The translations under genes and the position numbers were made by a program. DNA of 64,000 bases from Collinsella tanakaei (GTDB lineage Bacteria > Actinomycetota > Coriobacteriia > Coriobacteriales > Coriobacteriaceae): assembly GCF_021531055.1 (NCBI RefSeq), contig NZ_JADYTL010000006.1:1-64000 (forward strand). The letters run 5' to 3'. Positions 24,709-33,782 of the stretch are shown piece by piece (the stretch's first letter is position 1; each line of letters starts with the position of its first letter). Below the pieces are notes generated by a model. The model did not search any database. It was given only the letters and a program-made list of their open reading frames with translations, and had not been told where the DNA came from.

Positions 24709-26553
24709 TTACATCTGCGTCGGCGCGGAGACGCCGATAAGCGACAGGCACAGCGCGATCACCGAACGCACGGCATCGCACGCGGCGAGACGGGCGCGGA
24801 CGAGCTCGGGCGCGACGGGACGGCCTTCGCTCGGGAGCACCTGGCAGGCGGCGTAGAAGCTGTGGAACGCGGCCGCGAGCTCCTCGACGTAGTGCGTGAT
24901 GCGGAACGGCGCGCGGTCGCGGGCGCAGCCGGCGATAAGATCCTGCAGCTCGGAGAGCTTACGGGACAGCGCGAGCTCGGTGGGATCGGTGAGCAGCGAG
25001 TAGTCCACGTCGCCGTAGATGGCCTTGATGGCGACGTTCTCCATACCCATGAGATCGGCCTGCTCGGGCGTGACGCCGGCGGCCTTGCGCAGGATGGAGC
25101 AGATGCGCGCGTGCGCGTACTGCACGTAGTACACGGGGTTGGACTGGCTCTTCTCCTTGACGGCGTCGATGTCGAAGTCGATCGTCTGGTTGGAGGAGCG
25201 GGAAACGAGCGTGTAGCGGGTGGCGTCGGCGCCGACCTCGTCGATGAGCTCGCGGAACGTGATCATCGTGCCCTTGCGCTTGGACATACGCACCGGCTTG
25301 CCGGAGCGCAGCAGGTTCACGAACTGGCCCAGCGGCACCTCGAACTGGCCGGGGTAGCCGAGTGCGTCGCAGACGGCCTTCACGCGGGCGATGTAGCCGT
25401 GGTGATCGGCGCCCCAGATATCGAGAACCAGATCGACGCGCTGGAACTTGTTCCAGTGGTAGGCGATGTCGGACGAGAAGTAGGTGTAGTCGCCGTTGGA
25501 CTTCTGGATGACGCGGTCCTTGTCGTCGCCGAACTCGGTGGACTTGAACCACAGCGCCCCGTCGTCGGTGCGGTAGAGGTAGCCCATGTCGTCGAGCTTC
25601 TTGTAGGCGCGCTCGACCGGGCTGGTGCCCGTCCAGTCCTTCTGGTACATGGTACGCTCGCTCATCCACACGTCGAAGTCGCAGCGCACGTCGTGGCAGG
25701 TCTCCTTCATGTCCTTGAGCATCTTCTGGTAGCCGCGCTCACGGAAGGAGAGCATACGCTCGGACGGGTCGGCGTCGACCCACTTGTCGCCGTCGGACTT
25801 CCAGAAGGCAGCGGCCTCGTCGATGATGTAGGTGCCGCCGTAGGAGTCCTTGCCGAGGTCGGCGGTGAACTCGTCCATGTAGGGGTGGCTATCGGGATGC
25901 TCGTCGGCCTCGTCCTGCACGTAGTTGTCGCGATCCTGCGCCAGGTAATCGCGGGCGGCGTCGATATCGCAGCCCTGCTTGGCCATGATGTCGGCGAGCT
26001 GCATGTAGCGCTTGGAGATGGAGTTGCCGAACGTGTTCATCTGGTTGCCGTGATCGTTGATCCAGAACTCACGCTCGATGTCGTAGCCGGCGTGCTCCAT
26101 CACGCGGCACATGGAATCGCCGAGCGCCGCCCAGCGGCCGTGACCCACGTGCATGGGGCCGACGGGGTTGGCGGACACGAACTCGATCTGGGTCTTGATG
26201 CCCTTGCCCACGTTGGAGCGGGCGAAGTCCATCCCCTGCTCGCGCGCCTCGGCGAACACGGCGTTCTTGGCGGCGACGGACAGGTAGAAGTTGATGAAGC
26301 CGGGGCCGGCGATCTCGACATGGTCGACGATGTCGCTTTCGGGCAGGTACTTGGCCACGGCGTCCGCGATCTTGCGCGGGGCGCAGTGGGCGAGCTTGGC
26401 GGACTTCAGCGCCATCGTGGAGGTCCACTCACCGTGAGAAGTGTCCGCAGGTCGCTCGATGCCGCAGTCCTCCAACTCGAACGCGGGCAGCTCGCCCGCC
26501 TCAACCGCTGCGGCGAGGGCAGCGCGCACCAGCTCTTCGATCTTCTCGGGCAT
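24709..26553 (-). CDS. argS: Arginyl-tRNA synthetase
   Basis: A 614-residue class I aminoacyl-tRNA synthetase. The HIGH signature appears as VGPMHVGHGR near residue 130 and the KMSKS-type loop as VRMSKRKGTM near 425. The N-terminal Arg-tRNA synthetase domain and the C-terminal DALR anticodon-binding region (ILRKAAG to the end) are present. GAGGAGG precedes the ATG. The length is slightly above the usual 550-580. It is transcribed alone. Confidence 0.96.
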   Translation of the reverse strand: MPEKIEELVRAALAAAVEAGELPAFELEDCGIERPADTSHGEWTSTMALKSAKLAHCAPRKIADAVAKYLPESDIVDHVEIAGPGFINFYLSVAAKNAVFAEAREQGMDFARSNVGKGIKTQIEFVSANPVGPMHVGHGRWAALGDSMCRVMEHAGYDIEREFWINDHGNQMNTFGNSISKRYMQLADIMAKQGCDIDAARDYLAQDRDNYVQDEADEHPDSHPYMDEFTADLGKDSYGGTYIIDEAAAFWKSDGDKWVDADPSERMLSFRERGYQKMLKDMKETCHDVRCDFDVWMSERTMYQKDWTGTSPVERAYKKLDDMGYLYRTDDGALWFKSTEFGDDKDRVIQKSNGDYTYFSSDIAYHWNKFQRVDLVLDIWGADHHGYIARVKAVCDALGYPGQFEVPLGQFVNLLRSGKPVRMSKRKGTMITFRELIDEVGADATRYTLVSRSSNQTIDFDIDAVKEKSQSNPVYYVQYAHARICSILRKAAGVTPEQADLMGMENVAIKAIYGDVDYSLLTDPTELALSRKLSELQDLIAGCARDRAPFRITHYVEELAAAFHSFYAACQVLPSEGRPVAPELVRARLAACDAVRSVIALCLSLIGVSAPTQM

Positions 26554-26998
26554 AGATCCTCCTCAATGCATAGCCCCGCCGTTCGTCCACACGACGGGAT
26601 ATAGGCCCAAACGTGGCATAACTCTAGCACAATGGCATCGTTTCCGCCGATGCGCCGCTGTTAAAAGTGAATAAACCCGCCACGTCTCGACAGCGGATGC
26701 GACATACGGCTTTATCCGACGTCCGCTTTGTCCGGCGGGAATCGAAAGGCCTGTTCCGCAAAATGCGGAACCCGTTTGCACGCATACGCTTGATACGCTG
26801 GGAATATGTCCTCTAACGCCAACATGGCGCCCCGGTCTCCGTCGCGCGGGGCAGCTCGTCTCCAAGCGCGCGGACGCACCCCCGGCTAGCTGCGCAAATG
26901 TGCCGCTTTTGTGACGATAATCCACAAAAGCCCACGTAAACGTGCTATTCTTATAGTACGTGAGAATTCAGAGTGACAGCTTGAGCGTTGGAGGAAGC
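26554..26998. other. Intergenic region upstream of argS and carD
   Basis: A 445-base divergent gap that serves both promoters. One small hairpin, GTTCCGC (26753-26759) with GCGGAAC (26765-26771), is visible, and a TATAGT box at 26952-26957 may be the -10 of the CarD gene. There is no ORF with a convincing ribosome site and no RNA I can name. Confidence 0.5.
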
Positions 26999-27502
26999 AT
27001 GTTCGATATCGGAACGCACGTTATCCACCCCGGACAGGGCGTATGCACCGTGATGGGCTACGAGGACGCCCCATCCCCGATGATCATCTTGGAAGCACGA
27101 TCGGGCCACGCCAAAACCCGCCTGCTCTACCCCGTCTCCCAGCTCGACCGCCTGCATGCCTGTATCGGTAAAGAGCAGGCAGAGGCCTTGATCGCCGACT
27201 ACGCCTCCCTCGAATGCGACCCCTATACCGAGCGCAACAGCTCGCTTGAGGAGAGCTACTTCAAACAGCAGATCAAGCTCGGGGCGCCCGAGACCCTGCG
27301 TGTCGCCAAGACCATGCGCCGCCGCATCCGCGACGCCGAGGCGCACGCGAAAAAGCCCAGCAGCTACTACACGCGCATCCTCAAGGAGGCGCGTCGGCGC
27401 TCCATCGAGGAACTCGCGGTCGCCCTCGACGTCAGCGAGGAAGACGCCGACGGCCGACTGCACGCCGCCGCCGTCGAGGCCGGTGAGATTCCGGAGAACT
27501 GA
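26999..27502 (+). CDS. CarD/CdnL-family RNA polymerase-binding regulator
   Basis: A 167-residue protein. The N-terminal RNA polymerase interaction domain begins FDIGTHVIHPGQGVCTVMGY, as in CarD and the TRCF RNAP-binding module, and the rest is helical (residues 80-165), as expected for the DNA-binding C-terminus. CarD stabilises open complexes at rRNA and other promoters in actinobacteria. Start 26999 follows TTGGAGGAA; an in-frame ATG-like start 13 codons earlier lacks a site. The next gene is an unrelated HD hydrolase with its own promoter. Confidence 0.85.
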   Translation: MFDIGTHVIHPGQGVCTVMGYEDAPSPMIILEARSGHAKTRLLYPVSQLDRLHACIGKEQAEALIADYASLECDPYTERNSSLEESYFKQQIKLGAPETLRVAKTMRRRIRDAEAHAKKPSSYYTRILKEARRRSIEELAVALDVSEEDADGRLHAAAVEAGEIPEN

Positions 27503-27587
27503 CCCCCATTCCATAAGGCGGTGCGGGCAGACGTTCGCCATGCGGAAACCGTGCGCCGAAAGCCGACGCGGCGCGTACTCGCAGGCG

Positions 27588-27616
27588 TTGACCGCGGACC
27601 CGCTGCGTGGTATACC
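27588..27616 (+). promoter_or_regulatory. Strong sigma70-type promoter of the leader RNA
   Basis: TTGACC (27588-27593) and TATACC (27611-27616) with a 17-base spacer. Transcription should begin near 27622. Confidence 0.7.
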
Positions 27617-27621
27617 ATCAT

Positions 27622-27724
27622 CAGTTTTCGCCTCCCCCGACACCGGTTGGGGGAATCAAGGTGCCCGATTCTGACCGCAGGTACGGCGCATAGCGCTATA
27701 AGGCAGGGTCGCGGCACCTTTTTG
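27622..27724 (+). ncRNA. Structured leader RNA with intrinsic terminator
   Basis: About 100 bases between a strong promoter and a terminator. Two adjacent hairpins, CCCCC/GGGGG (27634-27638, 27649-27653) and GAATC/GATTC (27653-27657, 27667-27671), carry complementary loop sequences CACC (27641-27644) and GGTG (27660-27663). The second loop also contains AAGGTGCC (27658-27665), which pairs perfectly with GGCACCTT (27713-27720) to make a terminator followed by TTTTT. The two pairings are mutually exclusive. This could be a riboswitch, an attenuator or a free small RNA. It does not contain the conserved SRP RNA core. Confidence 0.6.
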
Positions 27725-27768
27725 TTTATCGGACGCGCGGCGGCGCGACGCGACGACAGGAGGGACCC

Positions 27769-28374
27769 ATGGCAACGAACCTTTCGGCAGGCATGACGCG
27801 CGAGCAGGCGTTCGAGCTGCTCTGCGAGCACAACAAGGACCCGTTCCACATCGAGCACGGCGAGACCGTCGAGCAGACCATGCGCTACTTCGCCCGCGAG
27901 TTCGATCCCGAGAACGAGGAATTCTGGGGCATCGTCGGCCTGCTGCACGACCTCGATTGGGAGGAGCACTCGGACGACCCCGACAACCATACCGTCTACG
28001 CCGCGAAGGACATCGAGGCCGCCGGGGGCACGCCCGAGCTCATCCGCGCCATCCAGAGCCACACGAGCGACTGGAACACCTCGCTGCCCGCGCCGGAGCA
28101 CCAGATGGAGAAGATCCTGTTCGCCACCGAGGAGCTCACCGGACTCATCGGCGCCGCCGTGGTGATGCGCCCTTCCAAGAGCGTCATGGACTTCAACGTG
28201 AAATCGCTCAAGAAGAAGTTCAAGGACAAGCGCTTCGCCGCCGGCGTCTCGCGCGACGTGATCCGCTCCGGCGCCGAGAAACTCGGTTGGGAGCTCGACG
28301 AGCTGTTCGCCCGCACGATCGAGGCCATGCAGAGCTTCGCGCCCGACCGCGACACCTTCGGCAAGGACGCGTGA
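27769..28374 (+). CDS. HD-domain phosphohydrolase
   Basis: A 201-residue protein with the metal-dependent HD fold. The metal motif is LLHDLDWEEH near residue 63, with supporting histidines in DPFHIEHGET near 25 and SHTSDW near 99. HD hydrolases of this size cleave nucleotides or other phosphomonoesters or cyclic nucleotides; the substrate is unknown. GACAGGAGG precedes the ATG. It is downstream of the structured leader, whose terminator lies 45 bases before the start codon, so its expression is probably set by read-through. Confidence 0.82.
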   Translation: MATNLSAGMTREQAFELLCEHNKDPFHIEHGETVEQTMRYFAREFDPENEEFWGIVGLLHDLDWEEHSDDPDNHTVYAAKDIEAAGGTPELIRAIQSHTSDWNTSLPAPEHQMEKILFATEELTGLIGAAVVMRPSKSVMDFNVKSLKKKFKDKRFAAGVSRDVIRSGAEKLGWELDELFARTIEAMQSFAPDRDTFGKDA

Positions 28375-28385
28375 AAAAACGACAC

Positions 28386-28466
28386 ACGTGATTTCCCATG
28401 GGTACGCCCTGGTCGACGACGATGCCGACCAGGGCGTACCTTCATGCGAGACGCATGAAATCACGT
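28386..28466. terminator. Three-arm bidirectional terminator
   Basis: An outer stem (28386-28395 with 28457-28466) encloses a perfect 15-bp hairpin (28401-28415 with 28426-28440) and a 6-bp hairpin (CATGCG-AGA-CGCATG, 28443-28457). It sits between convergent HD and sugar-kinase genes. Confidence 0.7.
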
Positions 28467-28486
28467 CGGACGTTTTCTCACGCGAT

Positions 28487-29437
28487 TCACGCGAGCAGCT
28501 CCATGACCGCCTCGCGTGAAGGCATCGACGGGATGCCGCCACGACCGCGCACGCACAGCGATGCCACGGCGTTCCCCATGCGGGCGAACCCGGCGGCATC
28601 CTCGACGGTTACCGACTCCGGCGCAAGTCCGCTCTCGACGAACGCCGCCAGAAAGCCTCCCCAGAACGAATCACCGGCACCCGTGGTGTCCACGACGTCG
28701 GCGGGAAAGCCGGGGACCTCGCGTATGCCGTCGGCGCAGGCAACCAGGGCGCCGGAGCCACCGAGCGTCACCGCGACGACCTTCGGACCCTGCGCGAGCA
28801 ACGCCGATGCCGCCTCGGCGGGATCGGCATGCCCGGTCATGAGCTCGCATTCCTCGTCGGAGACCTTCATGAGGTCCATGAGGGGCACGATGCTGCGCAT
28901 CTGCTCTGCGGCCGCCTCCGCGGACGGCCAGAGATTCGCGCGATAGTTGGGATCGTACGACAGCGTGCAGCCATGATCGCGGGCAAACGAGAGGGCGGCA
29001 TGCGTTGCCGAGCGTGCGGGCTCGTCGGTGAGCGACAGCGACCCCACGTGGAACACCTTGGAATCCGCGATCACATCGTAGGCCAGATCATCGGGGGCGA
29101 TCTGCGTGTCGGCACCGGGTTTGCGTGCGAACGAGAACGTGCGCTCGCCCGTGGGAGCAAGCGCCACGAAGGCGAGCGTGGTGAAGACGTCCGGATCGGC
29201 GATCAGGCCGGTGCAGTCGATACCCTCGCCCTCGAGCACACCGCGCAGGAACTCGCCGTGCATATCGGTGCCGACCTTGCCCAAAAACGCCGTCGAATGC
29301 CCCAGGTGCTCGAGCGCCACCAGCACGTTCGCCGGTGCCCCGCCGGGGTTTCGCTCGAACAGGGACATACCGCCATCCGAGGTCCCCGCCTCGGTGAAAT
29401 CGATCAGAACCTCGCCGAGCGTCGTCACGTCGACCAT
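28487..29437 (-). CDS. PfkB-family sugar kinase, probable fructokinase
   Basis: A 316-residue ribokinase-fold enzyme. PfkB signature 1 is RNPGGAPANVLVALEHLG near residue 30, and signature 2 near 250 is DTTGAGDSFWGGFLAA with the catalytic Asp. The order and length are those of bacterial fructokinases. The ATG follows GGGAGG. It is monocistronic. The sugar is not certain. Confidence 0.86.
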   Translation of the reverse strand: MVDVTTLGEVLIDFTEAGTSDGGMSLFERNPGGAPANVLVALEHLGHSTAFLGKVGTDMHGEFLRGVLEGEGIDCTGLIADPDVFTTLAFVALAPTGERTFSFARKPGADTQIAPDDLAYDVIADSKVFHVGSLSLTDEPARSATHAALSFARDHGCTLSYDPNYRANLWPSAEAAAEQMRSIVPLMDLMKVSDEECELMTGHADPAEAASALLAQGPKVVAVTLGGSGALVACADGIREVPGFPADVVDTTGAGDSFWGGFLAAFVESGLAPESVTVEDAAGFARMGNAVASLCVRGRGGIPSMPSREAVMELLA

Positions 29438-29573
29438 GGTGCCCGCCTCCCGAATCAGATGTGATATCGATACCACCCCATGATAGCCCTCCATCGCATA
29501 TTCGGATATATGCAGATGCGACCTCTCGGCGAGCTGCCGGGAGGCCGCATGGGCAAAGCGATATGGATGTGCG

Positions 29574-30860
29574 CTACGGACGAACCTGTCCGGTGCCGCG
29601 GATCTCGTACTTGTAGGTGGTGAGCGCCTCGGCGGCAAACGGGCCGCGCGCATGCAGCTTCTGCGTGGAGATGCCGATCTCGGCGCCCAGGCCGAACTCG
29701 GCGCCGTCGGTGAACCGCGTGCTCGCGTTGGCGTACACCGAGCTCGCATCGACCTCGCGCAGGAAGCGCTCGCACGCCTGCGGATCCTCGGCCACGATGG
29801 CCTCCGAATGCATGGTGCCGTAGCGGTTGATGTGCGCGATCGCCTCGTCGAGCCCGCTCACGCACTTCACCGAGATCTCCATGGCGAGGTACTCGCGGCC
29901 CCAGTCCTCCTCAGTCGCGGGCACGAAGGCCTCGCCCTGTACCAGGCCGAGCTCGTGGCACACCCCACAGGCCGTCTCGTCGCCATGGATGAGCACGCCC
30001 GCATCCGAAAGCTCGCGAAGCATATCGGGCAGGAAGACCTCGGCGACCGTGGCGTCCACGAGCAGCGACTCGCAGGCGTTGCACACGCCCACGCGCTGCG
30101 TCTTGGCGTTCATCACGATGCGACGCGCTTTGGCGAAATCGGCGCTCGCATGCACATAGATATGGCAGTTGCCCGTACCCGTCTCGATGACCGGCACGAG
30201 CGACTCGCGCACGCATCGCTGGATGAGACCGGCGCCTCCACGGGGAATGAGCACGTCCACAATGCCGCGCAGGCTCATGAGGGCGCCCGTGGCCTCGCGG
30301 TCGGTCGTCTCGATGATGGTCACGGCATCGCGCGGGAAACCGGAGGCCTCCACCGCGTCGGCGAGCGCGTGCGCGATGGCCACGCAGGAGCGCTGGGCAA
30401 GCGAACCGCCGCGCAGGATACAGGCGTTACCGGTACGGATGCAGATGCCCGCCGCGTCGGCGGTCACGTTGGGACGCGCCTCGTACACCATGGCAACCAG
30501 ACCCAGCGGTACGCTCACTTTTTGCAGGTCGAGCCCCTGATCGATGGTGCGGTGCTCGAGCACGCGCCCCACGGGGTCGGGCAGCTCGGCGAGCTTCTCC
30601 AGGCCTGCAGCCATCCCCTCGATGCGCTCGTCGGTGAGCAGCAGACGATCGAGCAGGCCCTCGGTCGTACCCGCCTTGCGTGCGGCGGCCATATCCTGCG
30701 CGTTGGCGTCCAAGATCCGGGATGCGTTCTCGCGCAGCGCCGCCGCCATGGCGCGGACCGCCGTCTGACGCGCCTCGTCGGAGGCGAACCCGAGCGGTCG
30801 CGACGCCTCCTTGGCGGCACGCGCCAGCTCCTCAACATATGCCCTGATATCCTGCGCCAT
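29574..30860 (-). CDS. proA: Gamma-glutamyl phosphate reductase ProA
   Basis: A 428-residue aldehyde dehydrogenase-fold enzyme of proline synthesis, reducing glutamyl-5-phosphate to glutamate-5-semialdehyde. The catalytic Cys is in QRVGVCNACESLLV near residue 254, and YEARPNVT and RGGSLAQRS are family-specific. AGGAGGTG precedes the ATG. The usual partner proB lies 1.8 kb upstream on the same strand, but a gene on the opposite strand is inserted between them, so this is not a simple proBA operon. Confidence 0.96.
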   Translation of the reverse strand: MAQDIRAYVEELARAAKEASRPLGFASDEARQTAVRAMAAALRENASRILDANAQDMAAARKAGTTEGLLDRLLLTDERIEGMAAGLEKLAELPDPVGRVLEHRTIDQGLDLQKVSVPLGLVAMVYEARPNVTADAAGICIRTGNACILRGGSLAQRSCVAIAHALADAVEASGFPRDAVTIIETTDREATGALMSLRGIVDVLIPRGGAGLIQRCVRESLVPVIETGTGNCHIYVHASADFAKARRIVMNAKTQRVGVCNACESLLVDATVAEVFLPDMLRELSDAGVLIHGDETACGVCHELGLVQGEAFVPATEEDWGREYLAMEISVKCVSGLDEAIAHINRYGTMHSEAIVAEDPQACERFLREVDASSVYANASTRFTDGAEFGLGAEIGISTQKLHARGPFAAEALTTYKYEIRGTGQVRP

Positions 30861-30964
30861 TCGGCACCTCCTCGCGTGGAATCTCCCCTGTCACCATGCT
30901 ACCCGAATATGCGGCTCGTGCCGGCGCGACGTTCCCACGTTGCCGGGACATTACCGACAAGTTT

Positions 30965-31037
30965 GCGACAAGATGGTGCCAGGTACAAACTTGTCGGCAT
31001 CTTGCCGACAAGTTTGTACCTGGCACCATCTTGTCGC
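30965..31037. repeat. Perfect 34-bp inverted repeat between proA and iminopeptidase
   Basis: Arms 30965-30998 and 31004-31037 match over all 34 bases, with a 5-base loop. Each arm contains one 31-base repeat unit beginning CGACAAG and ending CTTGTCG, with the core TGGTGCCAGG. The related units near 32551 have core TGGGGCCGGG. It would form a very stable RNA or cruciform hairpin in the divergent promoter region. Confidence 0.9.
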
Positions 31038-31090
31038 TACTCTGTTGTGCAAGACGTGACGAATCCCGAACCGATTCCAAGGAGTCCCTC

Positions 31091-32509
31091 ATGGCCAAGC
31101 TCGCAAGCTATTTCATCCCCGGTCTGTACGTCGAGGACCACTCGATCGACGTGCCGCTCGATTGGCGCGGGTTGGAGCCTGCCCTGCTCGCCTGCGGCCT
31201 CACCATGCGGGCGGGCGCCTTCCCCGACCCCATCCCCGGCGCACCGGAATCCATCAAGCTGTTCTACCGCGTGATATGCGCGCCCGAGCACGTGAACGAC
31301 GACCTGCCACTGCTCGTCTTTCTCCAAGGCGGTCCGGGCGGCGCCTGCCCGCGCCCGGTCTCCCCCACCGATGACGGCTGGATCGCCGAGGCGGTGCGGC
31401 ACTATCGCGTGATCCTTCCCGACCAGCGCGGTGTGGGCCGCAGTTCTCGGGTGAGCGGACGCACCATGGACGTCCTCGCCGAGCGCGCCCGGGCCGCCGG
31501 GGCGGACCCCGTGCGCGCCCAGGCCGACCTCCTCAAGCGCCTGCTCGCCCCCTCGATCGTGCGCGACCTCGAGTACCTGCGTCTCACGCAGTTCGGCGGC
31601 CGTCCGTGGACCACGCTCGGCCAAAGCTACGGCGGATTCATCACGTTGAGCTACCTGTCGAGCTATCCGTCTGGCATCACGGCGGCGTTCACCTGCGGCG
31701 GCATCCCGCACGTGCCGGCCAACGCCGCGGAGGTCTACGCGCACACCTTCCCGCGCATGGCGGCCAAGACCAACGCCTATTACGACCGCTACCCGGACGA
31801 CGTCGCACGCGTCGCCGCCGTCGCCGATGCGCTCGCCACGGGAGGTATCGTCCTTCCCGACGGCGGCCCGCTCACGGTGGAGCGCCTGCAGCTGCTCGGC
31901 AGCGACTTTGGCATGAAGCCGAGCTTCGAGCGCATGCACTGGTTGTTCGACACCGCATTCGAGCAGGCGGACGGCGGCATCCCCTCGCATCCGGACCCCT
32001 CCGACCTCACGGACGCCTTCCTCATGGGCGTGCTCGACCGCACGAACACGCGCGCGAACCCCCTGTACTGGACGCTTCAGGAATTCATCTATGCCGACGG
32101 CACGACGGCGCCCATCCGCTGGGCCGCAGATGCCGAGAAGGCGCGCCGTCCCGCGTTCGACGGCGACGCCCGTCCGCTCCTGTTCACGGGTGAGGCGTGC
32201 TTCCCGTGGATGTTCGAGCAGATGCCCGAGCTCGCACCGTTCGGGCCGGCGGTCCATATGCTCATGGAGGATATCGAGTTCGACCAGGTCTACGATCCGA
32301 TCCGCCTGGCCGCCAACGAGGTGCCGCTGCACGCGGCGGTGTACTTCGACGACATGTACGTCGACGCCGGTCTGCAGCTCGACACGCTCTCGCGCATCGG
32401 CAACGCGCATCCCTGGGTCACCAACGAGTTCGAGCACGACGGCGTGCACGGCGACGCGGTGTTCCGGCATCTGTACGCGGAGGCACTCGCCGCCGGCCAC
32501 CTCACCTAA
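31091..32509 (+). CDS. Proline iminopeptidase-like alpha/beta hydrolase
   Basis: A 472-residue S33-family protein. The oxyanion region is QGGPGGACPRP near residue 80, DQRGVGRSS follows, and the nucleophile is in GQSYGGFITL near 178; the length suits S33 aminopeptidases that release N-terminal proline. AAGGAGTC precedes the ATG. It stands alone on the plus strand within the proB-proA region and is flanked on both sides by related palindromic repeats, suggesting a cassette insertion. Peptide-derived proline would fit the neighbouring biosynthesis genes. Confidence 0.82.
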   Translation: MAKLASYFIPGLYVEDHSIDVPLDWRGLEPALLACGLTMRAGAFPDPIPGAPESIKLFYRVICAPEHVNDDLPLLVFLQGGPGGACPRPVSPTDDGWIAEAVRHYRVILPDQRGVGRSSRVSGRTMDVLAERARAAGADPVRAQADLLKRLLAPSIVRDLEYLRLTQFGGRPWTTLGQSYGGFITLSYLSSYPSGITAAFTCGGIPHVPANAAEVYAHTFPRMAAKTNAYYDRYPDDVARVAAVADALATGGIVLPDGGPLTVERLQLLGSDFGMKPSFERMHWLFDTAFEQADGGIPSHPDPSDLTDAFLMGVLDRTNTRANPLYWTLQEFIYADGTTAPIRWAADAEKARRPAFDGDARPLLFTGEACFPWMFEQMPELAPFGPAVHMLMEDIEFDQVYDPIRLAANEVPLHAAVYFDDMYVDAGLQLDTLSRIGNAHPWVTNEFEHDGVHGDAVFRHLYAEALAAGHLT

Positions 32510-32525
32510 GATCCATCGACACGAC

Positions 32526-32610
32526 GAACCCGGCCCCATCTTACCAACGGCGACAAGATGGGGCCGGGTTCAAACTTGTCGACAAGGTGGGGCCGGGTTC
32601 AAACTTGTCG
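32526..32610. repeat. Repeat units downstream of the iminopeptidase
   Basis: Two 31-base direct units (32551-32581 and 32580-32610) share the CGACAAG...CTTGTCG ends of the upstream inverted repeat, with core TGGGGCCGGG. A 17-bp stem (32526-32542 with 32555-32571) also forms. These belong to the same family as 30965-31037. Confidence 0.8.
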
Positions 32611-32657
32611 GGCTCACCTTGGAGCCAAACGACGATCCGGCGTTATAACCGCCTGAA

Positions 32658-33782
32658 TCAGGCGAAGACGATGAGCTCGTCGCGATGGATGGCGGGTTTT
32701 CCGGCCAGCGCGGACAGCAGACGGTTGGAGGCGATCTCGTCCTGATGGCGGCCGGCGGCGAGCTTGAGCTCGTCGGATCCCGCCTGCGCGAGGCCGCGCG
32801 CGATGGCAAGGCCGTCCGGATCGTGCACATCGAGCGTATCCCCGGCGGAGAACTCCCCTTCCACCCGCGTGATGCCCACGGGCAAAAGCGACGACCCGCG
32901 GCGGATGAGCGCGTCGGCGGCACCCGCATCGACCGTCACCGTGCCGTGCGCCGCATCTCCGAGCGCGATCCACAACTTGCGCGGGGCGATCTCCAGCCGT
33001 CCCGTCGGCGGCACGAACAGGGTGCCCACCGACTCGCCACGCGCGAGGCGGACGAGCGCGTCGTCCTCGGCGCCCGAGCAGATCACGCTCGCGATCCCCG
33101 CCGTCATGAGAATGCGGCTGGCGCGGATCTTGGTGATCATGCCGCCGGTACCCACCGAGGTCGACGAATCGCCCGCCGACGCGATGATCGCGGCGTCGAT
33201 CTTCTCGACGCGCGGGATGAAGCGCGCCGCGGGGTCTTCCATGGGGTTGGCGGTGTAGAGCCCGTCGATATCGGAGAGCGTAACGCACAGGTCTGCCGAG
33301 ACCAGGCAGCTCACCAGCGCCGCGAGCGTGTCGTTGTCGCCGAAGCGGATCTCGTCGACGGTCACCGTGTCGTTCTCGTTCACGATGGGGACGACGCCGA
33401 GCTCGACCAGGCGCGTGAGTGTGTCGCGCGCGTGCAGGTACGACGTGCGGCGCGCCGTGTCGTGGCGCGTGAGCAGCACGAGCGAGGTGAGCAGGTCGCG
33501 GGCGCGGAACTCCTCGTCGTAGACGGCCGAGAGCACGCACTGCCCCACCGAGGCGCACGCCTGCAGACTCGGCATGTCGGTCGGACGCGCCTCGAAACCG
33601 AGGACTGGCGCGCCGGCGGCGATGGCACCCGAGCTCACCACCACGAGCGACCAGCCGAGCTCGGAAAGCTCACGCGCCTGCCGGGCGAGATCGGCGATGA
33701 AGTCGCGACGCAGCGCGCGGTCGGGCCCCACGAGCGTCGAGGAGCCGATCTTCACGACCATGGTTTTACGATCGCCGGTCAT
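32658..33782 (-). CDS. proB: Glutamate 5-kinase ProB
   Basis: A 374-residue enzyme catalysing the first step of proline synthesis. The amino-acid kinase domain has VVKIGSSTLV near residue 9, SSGAIAAGAPVLG near 50, and NENDTVTVDEIRFGDND near 143; the C-terminal 100 residues form the PUA domain, as in E. coli ProB. It is downstream of pncB with an 81-base gap and the same orientation. Feedback inhibition by proline is expected of the family, not seen in the sequence. Confidence 0.96.
   Translation of the reverse strand: MTGDRKTMVVKIGSSTLVGPDRALRRDFIADLARQARELSELGWSLVVVSSGAIAAGAPVLGFEARPTDMPSLQACASVGQCVLSAVYDEEFRARDLLTSLVLLTRHDTARRTSYLHARDTLTRLVELGVVPIVNENDTVTVDEIRFGDNDTLAALVSCLVSADLCVTLSDIDGLYTANPMEDPAARFIPRVEKIDAAIIASAGDSSTSVGTGGMITKIRASRILMTAGIASVICSGAEDDALVRLARGESVGTLFVPPTGRLEIAPRKLWIALGDAAHGTVTVDAGAADALIRRGSSLLPVGITRVEGEFSAGDTLDVHDPDGLAIARGLAQAGSDELKLAAGRHQDEIASNRLLSALAGKPAIHRDELIVFA

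Noticed and set aside
27622-27724. SRP RNA (4.5S) as an explanation for the leader RNA
   Set aside because: The invariant GGAAGGAAGCAGC-type apical core is missing.
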